Shown: piece by piece, positions 9,281 through 18,991 of the stretch
Layout of the letters: each line of letters begins with the position of its first letter
Position numbering within the stretch: the first letter of the stretch is position 1
Assembly: GCF_003628555.1 (NCBI RefSeq)
Contig: NZ_CP021731.1
Span: forward strand, 4,092,001-4,156,000
Source of the DNA: Azoarcus sp. DN11
Lineage (GTDB): Bacteria; Pseudomonadota; Gammaproteobacteria; Burkholderiales; Rhodocyclaceae
Length of the DNA stretch: 64,000 nt
Reading direction: 5' to 3'
Notes under the pieces: model-generated
Told to the model about the DNA's origin: nothing
Seen by the model: the letters and a program-made list of their open reading frames with translations, nothing else
Database searches by the model: none
Made by a program: the position numbers and the translations under genes

Positions 9281-10048
9281 ATGCCCACCGACACCTTCGG
9301 CCTGACTCACCTGTGGGTCCAGTCGGACCTCATCATCAAGCTCGTCGCCTTCACCCTCGTGGTGATGTCGGTCGCCAGCTGGTACCTGATCGCCGTGCGC
9401 ACGACACGTCAGCTCCGTGCGCGGCGCATCGATGGCGCCGTGGAAGGTTTCTGGCACGCAGCCAGCCTGGAAGAAGGCCTCGCGCGCTTGTCGCAGGACG
9501 CGCCCGACTCCCCGTTCGAGGCGCTCGCCCGCCAGGGCGCCGCCGCGGCCGAACACTTGCGCCGCCACACCACCGCCGAGACCCTGGGCGGCAAGCTGGA
9601 TGCCGACGAGTTCGTGACGCGCGCGCTGCGCAAGTCGATCGCGCTATCCACTGCGCAACTCGAATCGGGCCTGACCGTGCTTGCCTCGATCGGCTCCACC
9701 GCCCCCTTCGTCGGCCTGTTCGGCACCGTGTGGGGCATCTACCACGCGCTGATCGGCATCAGCACCTCGGGCGTCGCGACGCTCGACAAGGTCGCCGGCC
9801 CGGTCGGCGAGGCGCTGATCATGACGGCTTTCGGCCTCTTCGTCGCGATTCCCGCAGTGCTCGCGTACAACACCTTCACCCGCGCCAACCGCCTCGAGCT
9901 CTCCGAACTGGATGCCTTCGCGCACGACCTGCACGCGTGGTTTGCCACCGGCACGCGGCTCGCGAGTGCGCCGGTCGCCGGCCAGCCGGCGAAGGCCGGC
10001 AGCGACGCCGCGCGCAAGATCGGCCTCACCGGCGCCGGAGCCGCGTGA
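9281..10048 (+). CDS. exbB: Biopolymer transport protein ExbB
   Basis: 255 residues with three membrane helices (about 15-38, 130-155, 170-195) and the MotA/TolQ/ExbB core IGSTAPFVGLFGTVWGI. Forms the proton channel with ExbD that energises TonB. The TGA overlaps the exbD ATG by one base. Confidence 0.95.
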   Translation: MPTDTFGLTHLWVQSDLIIKLVAFTLVVMSVASWYLIAVRTTRQLRARRIDGAVEGFWHAASLEEGLARLSQDAPDSPFEALARQGAAAAEHLRRHTTAETLGGKLDADEFVTRALRKSIALSTAQLESGLTVLASIGSTAPFVGLFGTVWGIYHALIGISTSGVATLDKVAGPVGEALIMTAFGLFVAIPAVLAYNTFTRANRLELSELDAFAHDLHAWFATGTRLASAPVAGQPAKAGSDAARKIGLTGAGAA

Positions 10049-10464
10049 TGGCGTTCGGGGGCTTCAACCAGGAAGGCGGCTCGGCGCCGATGAGCGAGAT
10101 CAACATGGTCCCGCTCATCGACGTGATGCTGGTGCTGCTGATCGTGTTCATGATCACCGCGCCGCTGCTGACGCACTCGGTCAAGATCGACCTGCCGACG
10201 GCGGCAAGCCAGGCGAACAACGAAAAACCCGACACCGTGACCTTGTCCGTGGACGGCGCCGGGACACTGTTCTGGAACGACCAGAAGATCGCCGAGGACG
10301 AGCTGCCGGCCCGCCTCGCCGCTGCTGCGGCACAGCCGGTGCAACCCGAACTGCATCTGCGCGCCGACCGCGAGACGCGCTACCAGAAGCTCGCGGAGAT
10401 CATGTCGGCGGCACGCACCGCGGGCATCCAGAAGATGGGCTTCATCACCGTTCCCGCGCATTGA
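10048..10464 (+). CDS. exbD: Biopolymer transport protein ExbD
   Basis: 138 residues: short cytoplasmic tail, one membrane helix beginning with the proton-carrying Asp25 (VPLIDVMLVLLIVFMI), and a periplasmic domain. Partner of ExbB. Last gene of tonB-exbB-exbD; a GC-rich hairpin follows. Confidence 0.95.
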   Translation: MAFGGFNQEGGSAPMSEINMVPLIDVMLVLLIVFMITAPLLTHSVKIDLPTAASQANNEKPDTVTLSVDGAGTLFWNDQKIAEDELPARLAAAAAQPVQPELHLRADRETRYQKLAEIMSAARTAGIQKMGFITVPAH

Positions 10465-10470
10465 ACGACC

Positions 10471-10486
10471 GGGGCCGGACGGCCCC
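10471..10486 (+). terminator. GC hairpin after exbD
   Basis: GGGGCC-GGAC-GGCCCC begins six bases after the exbD stop. No T-run follows, so it could be a weak terminator or an mRNA-stabilising hairpin. The remaining bases to macA at 10710 show no gene. Confidence 0.45.
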
Positions 10487-10709
10487 GTCGGCGCAGACCG
10501 CCTTTCCCCGCCTGCCCCACCTTCGGCAGCCTGCCTGCCGCCTGCAGCAGCTCGCGCTGCAGGAACCCCCGCGCTGCAATACGATACAAAGCTGAAGTGC
10601 GCATTCGCTATCCTTGCGCTGCGTTTCACTGCCCCGGAGCGAAACGCCCGCGCGGCAGGGTGTCCGTTGCCCACCTGCGCCGCCTTCCGACAACTTGCCG
10701 AACGACGAC

Positions 10710-12002
10710 ATGACTGCATTTTCAGCGTCCAAGCCGCGCCGCCTGCGCCGCGCCGTAATCGCCCTGGCCATCCTCGGCACGCTGGCCGCGGCGGGGGGGC
10801 TCGCGTGGAAGACGTTTTTCGCGAAACCCGACGAGCACGCGCGCTACCAGTACGCGACCGTGACGCGCGGAGACATCGAGGACGTCGTGACCGCGACGGG
10901 CACGCTGCAGCCGCGCGACTACGTGGACGTCGGCGCGCAGGTGTCCGGCCAGCTGAAGAAGATCCACGTCGAGATCGGTTCCGAAGTGAAGGCCGGCGAC
11001 CTCCTCGCCGAGATCGACCCCGTTGTGCTGCAGAGCCGCGTCGACGCGACCCGCGCCCAGTTGCGCAACCTGCGCGCTCAGCTGATGGACCGCGAGGCGA
11101 GCCGCACGCTCGCCGACGCGCAGTTGAAGCGCCAGCGCAACCTGATGAGCGAAGACGCCACCACGCGCGAGACGCTGCAGAACGCCGAGGCTGCCCTGCA
11201 GTCGGCGCAGGCGCAGGTGGAGGCCATCAAGGCGCAGATCGACCAGACCGACTCCAACCTGCGCGCCGACGAGGCCAACCTCAACTACGCGCGCATCTAC
11301 GCGCCGATGTCGGGCACGGTGGTGTCGATCACCGCGCGCCAGGGCCAGACCCTGATCGCGAGCCAGCAGGCGCCGGTGATCCTGCGCGTCGCGGACCAGA
11401 CGACGATGACCGTGCAGACGCAGGTGTCGGAGGCGGACGTGAGCCGCCTGCGCCTCGGCATGGACGCGTACTTCACGACCCTGGGCGGCGACAACCGTCG
11501 CTGGGAAGGCAAGCTGAGCAAGATCGAGCCAACACCGGTGGTGCAAAACAACGTGGTGCTCTACAACGCGCTGTTCGATGTCGCCAACCCCAACCAGGCG
11601 CTGATGACACAGATGACGGCACAGGTGTTCTTCGTCGTCGCTTCGGCCAGGGACACCCTGCTGGTGCCGATGTCGGCGCTCACAGCCGGGCGCAGCGCGC
11701 GCGCCGAACGCATGAAGGCCGCGGGCAGCGATGCGCGACCGCCCGCAGGAGCCGGCGCGGGCGCCCCGGCGGTTGATGCCGCCAAGGCGCCGGAAGCGAA
11801 AAAGGGAGCGCCGCGCACGGTCACGGTCAAGGTCGCGCCACCTCAGGGCCCGCTGGAGGACCGCCAGATCGAGATCGGCGTGCGCAGCCGCATCCAGGCC
11901 CAGGTGCTGTCGGGCCTCGAGGAAGGCGAACGCATCGTCTCCGGCATGGCCGCCGCCGACAAGGGCCCCGGCGGCGCGCCACGCCGCACGCCGCGCATAT
12001 GA
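10710..12002 (+). CDS. macA: MacA-type periplasmic adaptor (HlyD family)
   Basis: 430 residues: membrane anchor helix (about 14-32), barrel-sandwich/lipoyl halves around a coiled-coil hairpin (about 110-200, rich in Ala, Gln and Leu), beta-barrel and membrane-proximal domains. The segment [15 protein letters not shown] is typical of MacA. An Ala/Gly/Pro-rich insert of about 45 residues (around 335-380) interrupts the C-terminal part. Start ATG 10710 is chosen because the helix follows directly; the longer frame to 10614 adds an unlikely leader. The stop overlaps macB by four bases. Confidence 0.9.
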   Translation: MTAFSASKPRRLRRAVIALAILGTLAAAGGLAWKTFFAKPDEHARYQYATVTRGDIEDVVTATGTLQPRDYVDVGAQVSGQLKKIHVEIGSEVKAGDLLAEIDPVVLQSRVDATRAQLRNLRAQLMDREASRTLADAQLKRQRNLMSEDATTRETLQNAEAALQSAQAQVEAIKAQIDQTDSNLRADEANLNYARIYAPMSGTVVSITARQGQTLIASQQAPVILRVADQTTMTVQTQVSEADVSRLRLGMDAYFTTLGGDNRRWEGKLSKIEPTPVVQNNVVLYNALFDVANPNQALMTQMTAQVFFVVASARDTLLVPMSALTAGRSARAERMKAAGSDARPPAGAGAGAPAVDAAKAPEAKKGAPRTVTVKVAPPQGPLEDRQIEIGVRSRIQAQVLSGLEEGERIVSGMAAADKGPGGAPRRTPRI

Positions 12003-13987
12003 AAGCCGAACCGCTGATCGCCGGGCTGGACCAGGATTCGCCGCTGCGGCAGGTGTCGGGCGAACCGCTGATCGCGCTGTCGGGCATCACCAAGACCTTC
12101 CGCACCGGCGAGCTCGCCGTCGAGGTCCTGCACGGCATCGACCTGACGATCCATCCCGGCGAATTCGTCGCCATCGTCGGCAGCTCGGGTTCGGGCAAGT
12201 CGACGCTGATGAACATCCTCGGCTGCCTCGATCGACCCACCACCGGCACCTACCGCTTCATGGGGCGCGACGTGGCGGGATTCGACCGCGACGAGCTCGC
12301 GCGGCTGCGGCGCGAAACCTTCGGCTTCGTATTCCAGAGCTACAACCTCATCGGCGGCGCGAGCGCGCGCGAGAACGTCGAGGTGCCGGCCGTCTATTCG
12401 GGCATGCCGCCGGCGGAGCGCCACGCACGCGCAAACGAGCTCCTCGGATCGCTGGGCCTCGCCGAGCGCACCGGCCACCGCCCCAACCAGCTTTCCGGCG
12501 GCCAGCAGCAGCGCGTGTCGATCGCGCGCGCGCTGATGAACGGCGGCCGCGTGATCCTCGCCGACGAGCCCACCGGCGCCCTCGACAGCAAGAGCGGCGC
12601 GGAGGTGATGCAGCTTCTGCGCGGGCTCTCGGCGGCGGGGCACACGATCATCCTGATCACGCACGAGCGCGAGGTCGCCGAGCAGGCGCAGCGCATCATC
12701 GAGATCCGCGACGGCAATATCGTCTCGGACCCCGGCCCGCGCCCGCCGACCGGCCCCGAGCCGGATTTCGCGCCGCACATCGACCGCACTTCGCATCTCT
12801 CGGACCTCGTCGAGGCGACGCGCACGGCCCTGCGGGCGCTGCGCGCCAACGTCTTCCGCGCCGCGCTGACGCTGCTCGGCATCGTCATCGGCGTCGCCGC
12901 GGTGATCGCGATGCTGGCGATCGGCGACGGCGCCAAGCAGGACGTGATCGACCGCATCAGCTCGATGGGCACGAACCTGCTCACCGTGCGGCCGGGCGCG
13001 CCGAACCAGCGCGGCCGCGACACGACCGCCACGCTGGTGCCGGACGACGTCATGGCGATCGGCGAGCTGCCGAACGTGCTCGCGGCCGTGCCCGAGCAGA
13101 GCACCGGCGTGACGGTGCGCTACGGCACCTCCGACTACCGCTCGTCGGCAACCGCCACGGGCGCCGACTACACGATCGCGCGCGACTGGCCGGTTGCACG
13201 CGGCACCTTCTTCAGCGCGGACGAAGAGCGCCGCTATGCGACGGTGACGGCGATCGGCCAGACGGTCGCGAAAGCGCTGTTCGGCGACGAGGATCCGGTC
13301 GGCAAGTACGTGCTCGTGAATAACCTCGTGTTCCAGGTCGTCGGCGTGATGGGGCCGATGGGCGCGACCCCCTGGGGCACCGACCAGGACGACGTGATCT
13401 TCGTGCCATTCACGACCGGCAGCCTGCGCCTCACGGGCCAGCGCTTCCTGCGCAGCGCGATCGTCGCCGTCAAGGACGCCGCGCAGATCGACGACACGCA
13501 GGAAGCCGTGCGCACGCTGCTGCAGGCGCGCCACTCGGGCATCGAGGACTTCCAGATCCGCAACATGGCGCAGATCATCGAGAACGTGTCGGAAACGCAG
13601 AACACGCTGACCGTGCTGCTCGGCACCGTGGCGGCGATCTCGCTGCTGGTGGGCGGCATCGGCGTGATGAACATCATGCTGGTGTCGGTCACCGAGCGCA
13701 CGCGCGAGATCGGCATCCGCATGGCGACCGGCGCGCGCATGAAGAACATCCTGCTGCAGTTCCTGATCGAGGCGCTGGTCGTCTCGGCGCTGGGCGGGCT
13801 GATCGGGGTTGCCGTCGGCCTCGGCGCCGCGGCGGTCATCGAAGCCTTCGACAAACCCGTCGTGTATTCCCTGTTCCCCGTGCTGCTCGCGTTCGGTTGC
13901 GCGTTCGCCACCGGCCTCATATTCGGCTACCTGCCCGCGCGCAAGGCCGCCCGGCTCGACCCGGTCGTCGCGCTTGCGTCGGAGTGA
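11999..13987 (+). CDS. macB: MacB-type ABC exporter (ATPase fused to permease)
   Basis: 662 residues. N-terminal ATPase: Walker [10 protein letters not shown] (61-69), signature LSGGQ (165-169), Walker B ILADE (186-190). The C-terminal half has one helix (about 275-300), a large periplasmic domain, and three helices near the end, with the [20 protein letters not shown] segment of MacB/FtsX permeases. With MacA and an outer-membrane factor it would export macrolides, peptides or siderophores. Location inside an iron-uptake block makes siderophore or metal-chelate export conceivable, as with PvdRT-OpmQ, but this is inference. Confidence 0.92.
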   Translation: MKAEPLIAGLDQDSPLRQVSGEPLIALSGITKTFRTGELAVEVLHGIDLTIHPGEFVAIVGSSGSGKSTLMNILGCLDRPTTGTYRFMGRDVAGFDRDELARLRRETFGFVFQSYNLIGGASARENVEVPAVYSGMPPAERHARANELLGSLGLAERTGHRPNQLSGGQQQRVSIARALMNGGRVILADEPTGALDSKSGAEVMQLLRGLSAAGHTIILITHEREVAEQAQRIIEIRDGNIVSDPGPRPPTGPEPDFAPHIDRTSHLSDLVEATRTALRALRANVFRAALTLLGIVIGVAAVIAMLAIGDGAKQDVIDRISSMGTNLLTVRPGAPNQRGRDTTATLVPDDVMAIGELPNVLAAVPEQSTGVTVRYGTSDYRSSATATGADYTIARDWPVARGTFFSADEERRYATVTAIGQTVAKALFGDEDPVGKYVLVNNLVFQVVGVMGPMGATPWGTDQDDVIFVPFTTGSLRLTGQRFLRSAIVAVKDAAQIDDTQEAVRTLLQARHSGIEDFQIRNMAQIIENVSETQNTLTVLLGTVAAISLLVGGIGVMNIMLVSVTERTREIGIRMATGARMKNILLQFLIEALVVSALGGLIGVAVGLGAAAVIEAFDKPVVYSLFPVLLAFGCAFATGLIFGYLPARKAARLDPVVALASE

Positions 13988-13995
13988 CCCCAGCG

Positions 13996-15405
13996 ATGAA
14001 TTCCCCCCTCCCGCACCGGCTCGCACCGCTTTTCGCCGCCACTCTCCTGCTTGCCCTCTCTGCGTGCGCGGTCACCGAACCGGTGACGCGGGCGGACGTC
14101 GCCGTGCCCGGCGGCTGGATCGAACCCGCCGCGACCGGCGCCGTCCCGGCCGACCCGCAGTGGTGGCGCGGCTTCGCCTCGGGCCGGCTGGAATCCCTGA
14201 TTTCCGCTGCGGTCGCGGACAACCCGGACTTCCGCGCCGCCGTCGAACGCGTCCGCCAGGCGGAGATCGCACTGCATGTGGCCGGCACCTCGCTGCTGCC
14301 CTCGGCCAACATCGGCGGCGACACGGCATGGCGGCGCACCGACCCGGGCAAGGGCGCGGGCGCGCTCGATAGCAACTCCTCGGGCGCCAACCTGTCGATC
14401 AGCTACGAGGTCGACCTGTGGGGCCGGCTCGCGGCGGGCGTGCGCGGCGCCGAGGCGACTTTCGCCGCCAGCCGCCACGATCACGACGCCGCACGCCTGA
14501 CGCTCGTTTCCAGCGTCGCCACGACCTATTTCCAGTTGCTCACCGCGCGCGAGCGGCTCGTCATCGCGCACGACAACCTCGCGATCGCGGAACGCGTGTT
14601 CGCCATCGTCGAGGCGCGCTACCGCGACGGCGCCGCCTCCGCGCTCGACGTCAGCCGCCAGCGCAGCACGGTGCTCGCGCAGCGCGCCGCGCTGCTTCCG
14701 CTCGAAACGCTCGAACGCCAGACGCGCAGCGCACTAGCGCTCCTTGTCGGGCAGACGCCGCAGCACTTCAGCCTCGACGTCGAACCCTTCGCGATCCTGG
14801 CGGTGCCGCCGGTCGCCCCCGGCCTGCCGGCAGAGCTGCTCGTGCGCCGCCCGGACCTCGCCGCCGGCGAAGCGCAACTCGCTGCGGCTGACGCCGATGT
14901 CGCGGCCGCCCGCGCGGCGCTGCTGCCGCGTATCCAGCTGTCGGGCTCGGCGGGGCTCGCGAGCACGGCGCTGCTGTCGCTCGCCAATCCCGCCAGCACC
15001 CTGGGCCTCGGCGCCAACCTCACGCACACGCTGTTCGACGGCGGACGCCTGCGCGACGGCGTCGAAACTGCGCGCTCGCGCCGGCGCGCGCTGGTCGAGA
15101 ACTACCGCTCCGCCGTGCACGTTGCGCTGAAGGAAGTCGAGGACGCGCTCGGCAATGCCGACCGCGACCGCCGCCTCGAGGACAGCCAGCAGGAGATCCG
15201 CAGCGAGGCCGCACGCAGCCTGCGCCTGGCGGAACTGCGCTACCGCGAGGGCTCCGACCAATTGCTCACGGTCCTCGACGCCCAGCGCACGCTGTTCCAG
15301 GCGCAGGACCAGCTCGCCCAGTTGCGACTCGCGCGGCTCAACGACGCGGTAACGCTGTACAAGGCGCTCGGCGGGGGCTGGACGAACCCCGCCGCGCCCG
15401 GCTGA
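13996..15405 (+). CDS. Outer membrane efflux lipoprotein, NodT/TolC family
   Basis: 469 residues with a lipoprotein signal (LLLALSAC, Cys24) and two OEP repeats (about 60-250 and 265-455). [14 protein letters not shown] and SYEVDLWGR are typical of the NodT subgroup. Starts eight bases after macB, so it completes a tripartite exporter. The 246 bases that follow hold no gene until a Fur-like box. Confidence 0.92.
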   Translation: MNSPLPHRLAPLFAATLLLALSACAVTEPVTRADVAVPGGWIEPAATGAVPADPQWWRGFASGRLESLISAAVADNPDFRAAVERVRQAEIALHVAGTSLLPSANIGGDTAWRRTDPGKGAGALDSNSSGANLSISYEVDLWGRLAAGVRGAEATFAASRHDHDAARLTLVSSVATTYFQLLTARERLVIAHDNLAIAERVFAIVEARYRDGAASALDVSRQRSTVLAQRAALLPLETLERQTRSALALLVGQTPQHFSLDVEPFAILAVPPVAPGLPAELLVRRPDLAAGEAQLAAADADVAAARAALLPRIQLSGSAGLASTALLSLANPASTLGLGANLTHTLFDGGRLRDGVETARSRRRALVENYRSAVHVALKEVEDALGNADRDRRLEDSQQEIRSEAARSLRLAELRYREGSDQLLTVLDAQRTLFQAQDQLAQLRLARLNDAVTLYKALGGGWTNPAAPG

Positions 15406-15547
15406 CGCCGCGCTTCTCCTCCCGCTTCTTCCCCGCTGCTGCCTCCGGCGGAACGCTGCGACGCCTGCCCCGCCGCGATCCGCCCTGTTTCCGCGCCGGC
15501 ACGACGCAGGCATGGGCTTGCTTTGTCGCCATATGCTAACATCACTT

Positions 15548-15566
15548 GCGAGTGATTCGCATTATC
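15548..15566 (+). promoter_or_regulatory. Fur-box-like operator upstream of ftrA
   Basis: GCGAGTGATTCGCATTATC matches 13 of 19 Fur consensus positions (my alignment). It shares the core TGATTCGCATT with the site before the siderophore receptor at 23.25 kb. An AT-rich stretch with a plausible -10 (TAATAT) follows directly. Confidence 0.7.
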
Positions 15567-15652
15567 TTTAATATATGTACCTGAACAGTCAGTCCGGACG
15601 GACGGCGGTCCGCCGGCCTCGTACATACCTAACCAGACAAGGAACATTCTTC

Positions 15653-16198
15653 ATGTCCCGTTTCCCCCTCCGCGCGTTTTCGGTTGCCGCCCTCGCCTCC
15701 CTGTCATTCGCCGCCAACGCCCTCGAATATCCGATCGGCAACCCGCAGCAGCGCAACGGCATGGAGATCTCCGCGGTCTACCTGCAGCCGATCGAGATGG
15801 AGCCGGAAGGCATGATGAAGAAGGCGTCCGAGACCGACATCCACATCGAGGCCGACGTCCGCGCGCTGGCGAACAACCCGAACGGCTTCGAGGAAGGCAG
15901 CTGGATTCCCTACCTGACCGTGAAGTTCGAGATCACCAAGGCAGGCAGCGACTGGAAGCTCAGCGGCGACTTCATGCCGATGGTGGCGAACGACGGCCCC
16001 CACTACGGCGACAACGTGAAGCTCGCCGGCCCGGGCAAGTACAAGGTGAAGTACACGATCCTGCCGCCGGGCGCGGACCACGCCAGCCACTTCGGCCGCC
16101 ACACGGACCGCCAGACCGGCGTGCGCCCGTGGTTCAAGCCCTTCGAGATCGAGAACGAATTCACGTTCGCCGGCATCGGCAAGAAGGGCGGCTACTGA
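15653..16198 (+). CDS. ftrA: Periplasmic iron-binding protein, P19/Tp34/FtrA type
   Basis: 181 residues with a signal peptide ending at ANA near residue 23. The mature part is the Tp34/P19 fold: EYPIGNPQQRNGMEIS, the metal-site His in DIHIEADV, and the Met/His cluster GDFMPMVANDGPHYG; these fit the Cu/Fe-binding site of Campylobacter P19 and FetP/FtrA. It presents ferric or ferrous iron to the FTR1-type permease encoded downstream. ATG 15653 follows the Fur-like box by about 90 bases. The stop overlaps the next gene by one base. Confidence 0.88.
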   Translation: MSRFPLRAFSVAALASLSFAANALEYPIGNPQQRNGMEISAVYLQPIEMEPEGMMKKASETDIHIEADVRALANNPNGFEEGSWIPYLTVKFEITKAGSDWKLSGDFMPMVANDGPHYGDNVKLAGPGKYKVKYTILPPGADHASHFGRHTDRQTGVRPWFKPFEIENEFTFAGIGKKGGY

Positions 16199-17712
16199 TG
16201 CGGGCCGCATGCTTTGCGCGCACGGCGATCGCGGTCGCCGTGGCGGGCCTTTCGTGCGCGAGCCAGGCTGCGCCGACGGCACAGGACAAGCTGCTGGCCG
16301 AACTGAAGCGGCTCGCCGAGCGCGTCGAAAAGCTCGAAAAACGCAACACCGAGCTCGAAGCCCGGCTCGCGACGGGCACTGCCACGCCGGCGCCCGAATT
16401 GGCGCAGCGCGTACAGGCGCTGGAGCAGGCGAACCACGACCTGAGCGCTAGCCTCGAAAGCAACCGCATCAGCGAACGCGAACCCGAAATCGCCATCCGC
16501 CTCAAATCGATCGAGGGGCGCACGAACAGCATGGGGGCGCCCACCAAGCTGGCAAGCGCGCTCGAGGGGATCAAGATCGAAGGCAGCGCTGCAACGGTGG
16601 CCCAGCGCATCAACGGCGGCGCGCGCACCGACGGCAAGGCCGAGTCGCAGCTGTCGTGGCGCGGCGATCTCGGCATCACGGTGCCGGCCGGCAAGATCGG
16701 CCGCGGCAAGGGCGAGTTCTTCACCCAGCTGCGCATGGGCCAGGGCGAACGCTCGAGCTTCACGGACCTGAAGCCGACCTTCACGGGAGCCTTCAACAGT
16801 CTCGCGTTCAAGGGCGACGAAGATTCCGCCAAGACCTTCGCGATCGTCGCCCAGGCCTGGTACCAGCTCACGACGCCGCTCGGCGACACCCTGAGATCGC
16901 TGCACAGCCTGCAATTCACGGTCGGCAAGATGGATCCCTTCGTGTTCTTCGACCAGAACGCGATCGCCGACAACGAGGCGGGGAAGTTCCTCAACAATGT
17001 CTTCGTGCATAACCCGATGCTCGACTCGGGCCATGCGGTGGGCGCCGATGAGTTCGGCTTCACGCCCGGCGTGCGCCTCGCCTACCGCAACGAGATGAGC
17101 AAGCCGGACTGGTGGCAGATCTCGCTCGCCGCTTTCGGCGCCGGCAATGGCGCGGCCTTCGGCCGCAGCTTCGACAAGCCCTTCGTGATCGGCCAGCTCG
17201 AGTACGGTCGCAAGAACTACGGCTTCGACGGCACCTATCGCCTGTATGCCTGGCGCAACCCGCAGTACGAGGGCTTCGACGGTTCGCGCGACGCGACCAC
17301 CGGCTGGGGCGCAAGCGTCGACCAGCGCGTGCATGAGGACGTGACGCTGTTCGCCCGCTACGGCCAGTCGAGCTCGGGCAAGGCGGCCTTCGACCGCGCC
17401 GTCACGGTCGGGGCCGAACTGACCGGCAACGCCTGGGGCCGCGGCGCCGACGGCATCGGCCTCGCCTGGGCCTGGCTGCGCGCGAGCGACGATTTCCGCA
17501 AGACCACCGTGGACGTGTCGGACAAGGATGGCAACTTCCTCTTCGGCTACACGCCAAGCGGCGCCGAGCAGGTGGCCGAGCTGTACTACCGCTGGCACCT
17601 GAACCACCAGCTGTCGCTGACGCCCGACCTGCAGTACGTGCGCCGCGCGGCCGCGAACCGCGACGCGAAGGACATGACCGCGTTCGGGGTCCGCGCCTTG
17701 TATGCGTTCTGA
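16198..17712 (+). CDS. Outer membrane porin-like protein with N-terminal coiled coil
   Basis: 504 residues: signal peptide (cleavage near SQA-A), a Lys/Glu-rich coiled coil (about 32-95), then a long beta-barrel region ending in aromatic LYAF. It resembles putative porins of the OprB/carbohydrate-selective or S-layer-like type. It starts on the stop codon of ftrA (TGATG), so it belongs to the iron operon and may be the outer-membrane entry route for the metal. The known ftrABCD operons do not have this gene here. Confidence 0.78.
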   Translation: MRAACFARTAIAVAVAGLSCASQAAPTAQDKLLAELKRLAERVEKLEKRNTELEARLATGTATPAPELAQRVQALEQANHDLSASLESNRISEREPEIAIRLKSIEGRTNSMGAPTKLASALEGIKIEGSAATVAQRINGGARTDGKAESQLSWRGDLGITVPAGKIGRGKGEFFTQLRMGQGERSSFTDLKPTFTGAFNSLAFKGDEDSAKTFAIVAQAWYQLTTPLGDTLRSLHSLQFTVGKMDPFVFFDQNAIADNEAGKFLNNVFVHNPMLDSGHAVGADEFGFTPGVRLAYRNEMSKPDWWQISLAAFGAGNGAAFGRSFDKPFVIGQLEYGRKNYGFDGTYRLYAWRNPQYEGFDGSRDATTGWGASVDQRVHEDVTLFARYGQSSSGKAAFDRAVTVGAELTGNAWGRGADGIGLAWAWLRASDDFRKTTVDVSDKDGNFLFGYTPSGAEQVAELYYRWHLNHQLSLTPDLQYVRRAAANRDAKDMTAFGVRALYAF

Positions 17713-17735
17713 GCGCCAATGCTCCTCCCGCCCTG

Positions 17736-17765
17736 CCCGGCCTCGCGCCGGGTGGGGTTTTTGCG
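17736..17765 (+). terminator. Possible attenuating terminator within the ftr operon
   Basis: A CCCGG...CCGGG stem (17736-17752) followed by GGGG and two T-runs, between the porin stop and ftrB. If functional it would lower expression of ftrBCD relative to ftrA and the porin. Confidence 0.5.
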
Positions 17766-17790
17766 TTTTTTCGGTGAGATTCCGCCAGCC

Positions 17791-18150
17791 ATGATTCCTG
17801 CCAGCCCGATGATTCCCGCCACCGCCCTTGCGGCGGCATTTGCCTTCGGCGCCCTTGCCGCACCCGCCGTGGCGCGCGCCGACGAGATGCCCACCTTTGA
17901 GGTCGTCGCCGAAAACGGCCGCTTCATGCCCGAGACGATCGAAGTCCCCGCCAACACCCGCTTCCGCCTGCAGCTGACGAACCGCAACGCCGGACCGGAG
18001 GAATTCGAGACCTCCGCCCCGTTCAAGGAACTGGTCGTCGGGCCGGGCGTCACGCGCAGCACGATCTTTCCGCCGCTGAAACCGGGCACCTACCCCTTCT
18101 TCGGCGAATTTCATCACGACACGGCGAAGGGCCGCTTCGTCGCGAAGTAA
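17791..18150 (+). CDS. ftrB: Periplasmic cupredoxin-like protein, FtrB type
   Basis: 119 residues: signal peptide to about ARA-D at 31, then one cupredoxin domain (FEVVAENGRFMPETIEVPANTRFRL in two parts, TYPFFGEFHHDTAKG near the end). In Bordetella and Brucella FtrB is thought to oxidise or hold ferrous iron for FtrC. Position directly before the FTR1 permease gene supports that role. ATG 17791 is chosen because it gives a complete signal peptide. Confidence 0.85.
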   Translation: MIPASPMIPATALAAAFAFGALAAPAVARADEMPTFEVVAENGRFMPETIEVPANTRFRLQLTNRNAGPEEFETSAPFKELVVGPGVTRSTIFPPLKPGTYPFFGEFHHDTAKGRFVAK

Positions 18151-18172
18151 GGCATTTCCGGAGACACGCATC

Positions 18173-18991
18173 ATGGGCAACGCATTCTTCATCGTGTGGC
18201 GCGAGAGCGTCGAGGCGATCCTGATCATCAGCATCCTGCTGGCGTGGATCCGCACGCGCGGCGACACGCGGATCGGCGTTCATCACCTGTGGGTGGGGGT
18301 CGCCGGCGGGCTCGCGCTGGCCGGTTTCCTCGCGCTGGCGATGCTGGGCATGCATGGCTGGCTCGCGGCCGGTGCGCTGGAGATGTTCCAGACGGCGATC
18401 ATGTTCGTCGCGGCCGGCCTCATCACCCACATGGTGCTGTGGATGCGCACCCACGGCCGCCACCTGAAGCGCGAACTCGAATCGGGCCTCTCGAATGCGG
18501 CGCAGTCCGCCGGCGGCGCCTCGGTCGCCATGCTCGCGGCGATCGCGGTGGGGCGCGAAGGGGCGGAAACAGTGCTCTTCCTGTACGGCCTGGCGATGGA
18601 GCAGTCGGGCGACACGCTCGCGCGCCTTTTCGCCGGGGCGGGCATCGGCTTCGTGCTGGCGCTCGCGACCGCGTGGGTGATCCTGTCGGGCGCGCGCTGG
18701 CTGCCCAGCCGCCTGTTCTTCCGCACGAGCGAGATCGTGCTCCTGCTGCTCGCCGCGGCGCTGCTGGTGTCGGGCGTCGAACGCCTGATCGACATGGAGT
18801 GGCTGCCGCCGCTCATGGAGCCGGTGTGGGACAGCTCCGCGCTGCTCGACGACGGCAGCACCGCGGGCGGCATCGCCGCGGCCTTCGCCGGCTATCGCGC
18901 CCAGCCCTCGCTGATGGTGCTGATCGCGTGGCTCGGCTACTGGGGCGTGGTCACGCTGCTCGGACGCCTGCAACGGAGGTCGGCGGCATGA
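18173..18991 (+). CDS. ftrC: FTR1-family iron permease, FtrC type
   Basis: 272 residues with about seven membrane helices. FTR1/EfeU iron-translocation motifs appear as RESVEAIL near the N-terminus (variant of REGLE) and REGAETVLF around residue 125. Imports iron across the inner membrane together with FtrA and FtrB. The stop overlaps the next gene (ATGA). Confidence 0.93.
   Translation: MGNAFFIVWRESVEAILIISILLAWIRTRGDTRIGVHHLWVGVAGGLALAGFLALAMLGMHGWLAAGALEMFQTAIMFVAAGLITHMVLWMRTHGRHLKRELESGLSNAAQSAGGASVAMLAAIAVGREGAETVLFLYGLAMEQSGDTLARLFAGAGIGFVLALATAWVILSGARWLPSRLFFRTSEIVLLLLAAALLVSGVERLIDMEWLPPLMEPVWDSSALLDDGSTAGGIAAAFAGYRAQPSLMVLIAWLGYWGVVTLLGRLQRRSAA

Noticed and set aside
15545..15652. 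Upstream start codon for ftrA at 15575
   Set aside because: The frame from 15575 adds a non-signal leader that begins right after the Fur-like box; ATG 15653 gives a normal signal peptide.
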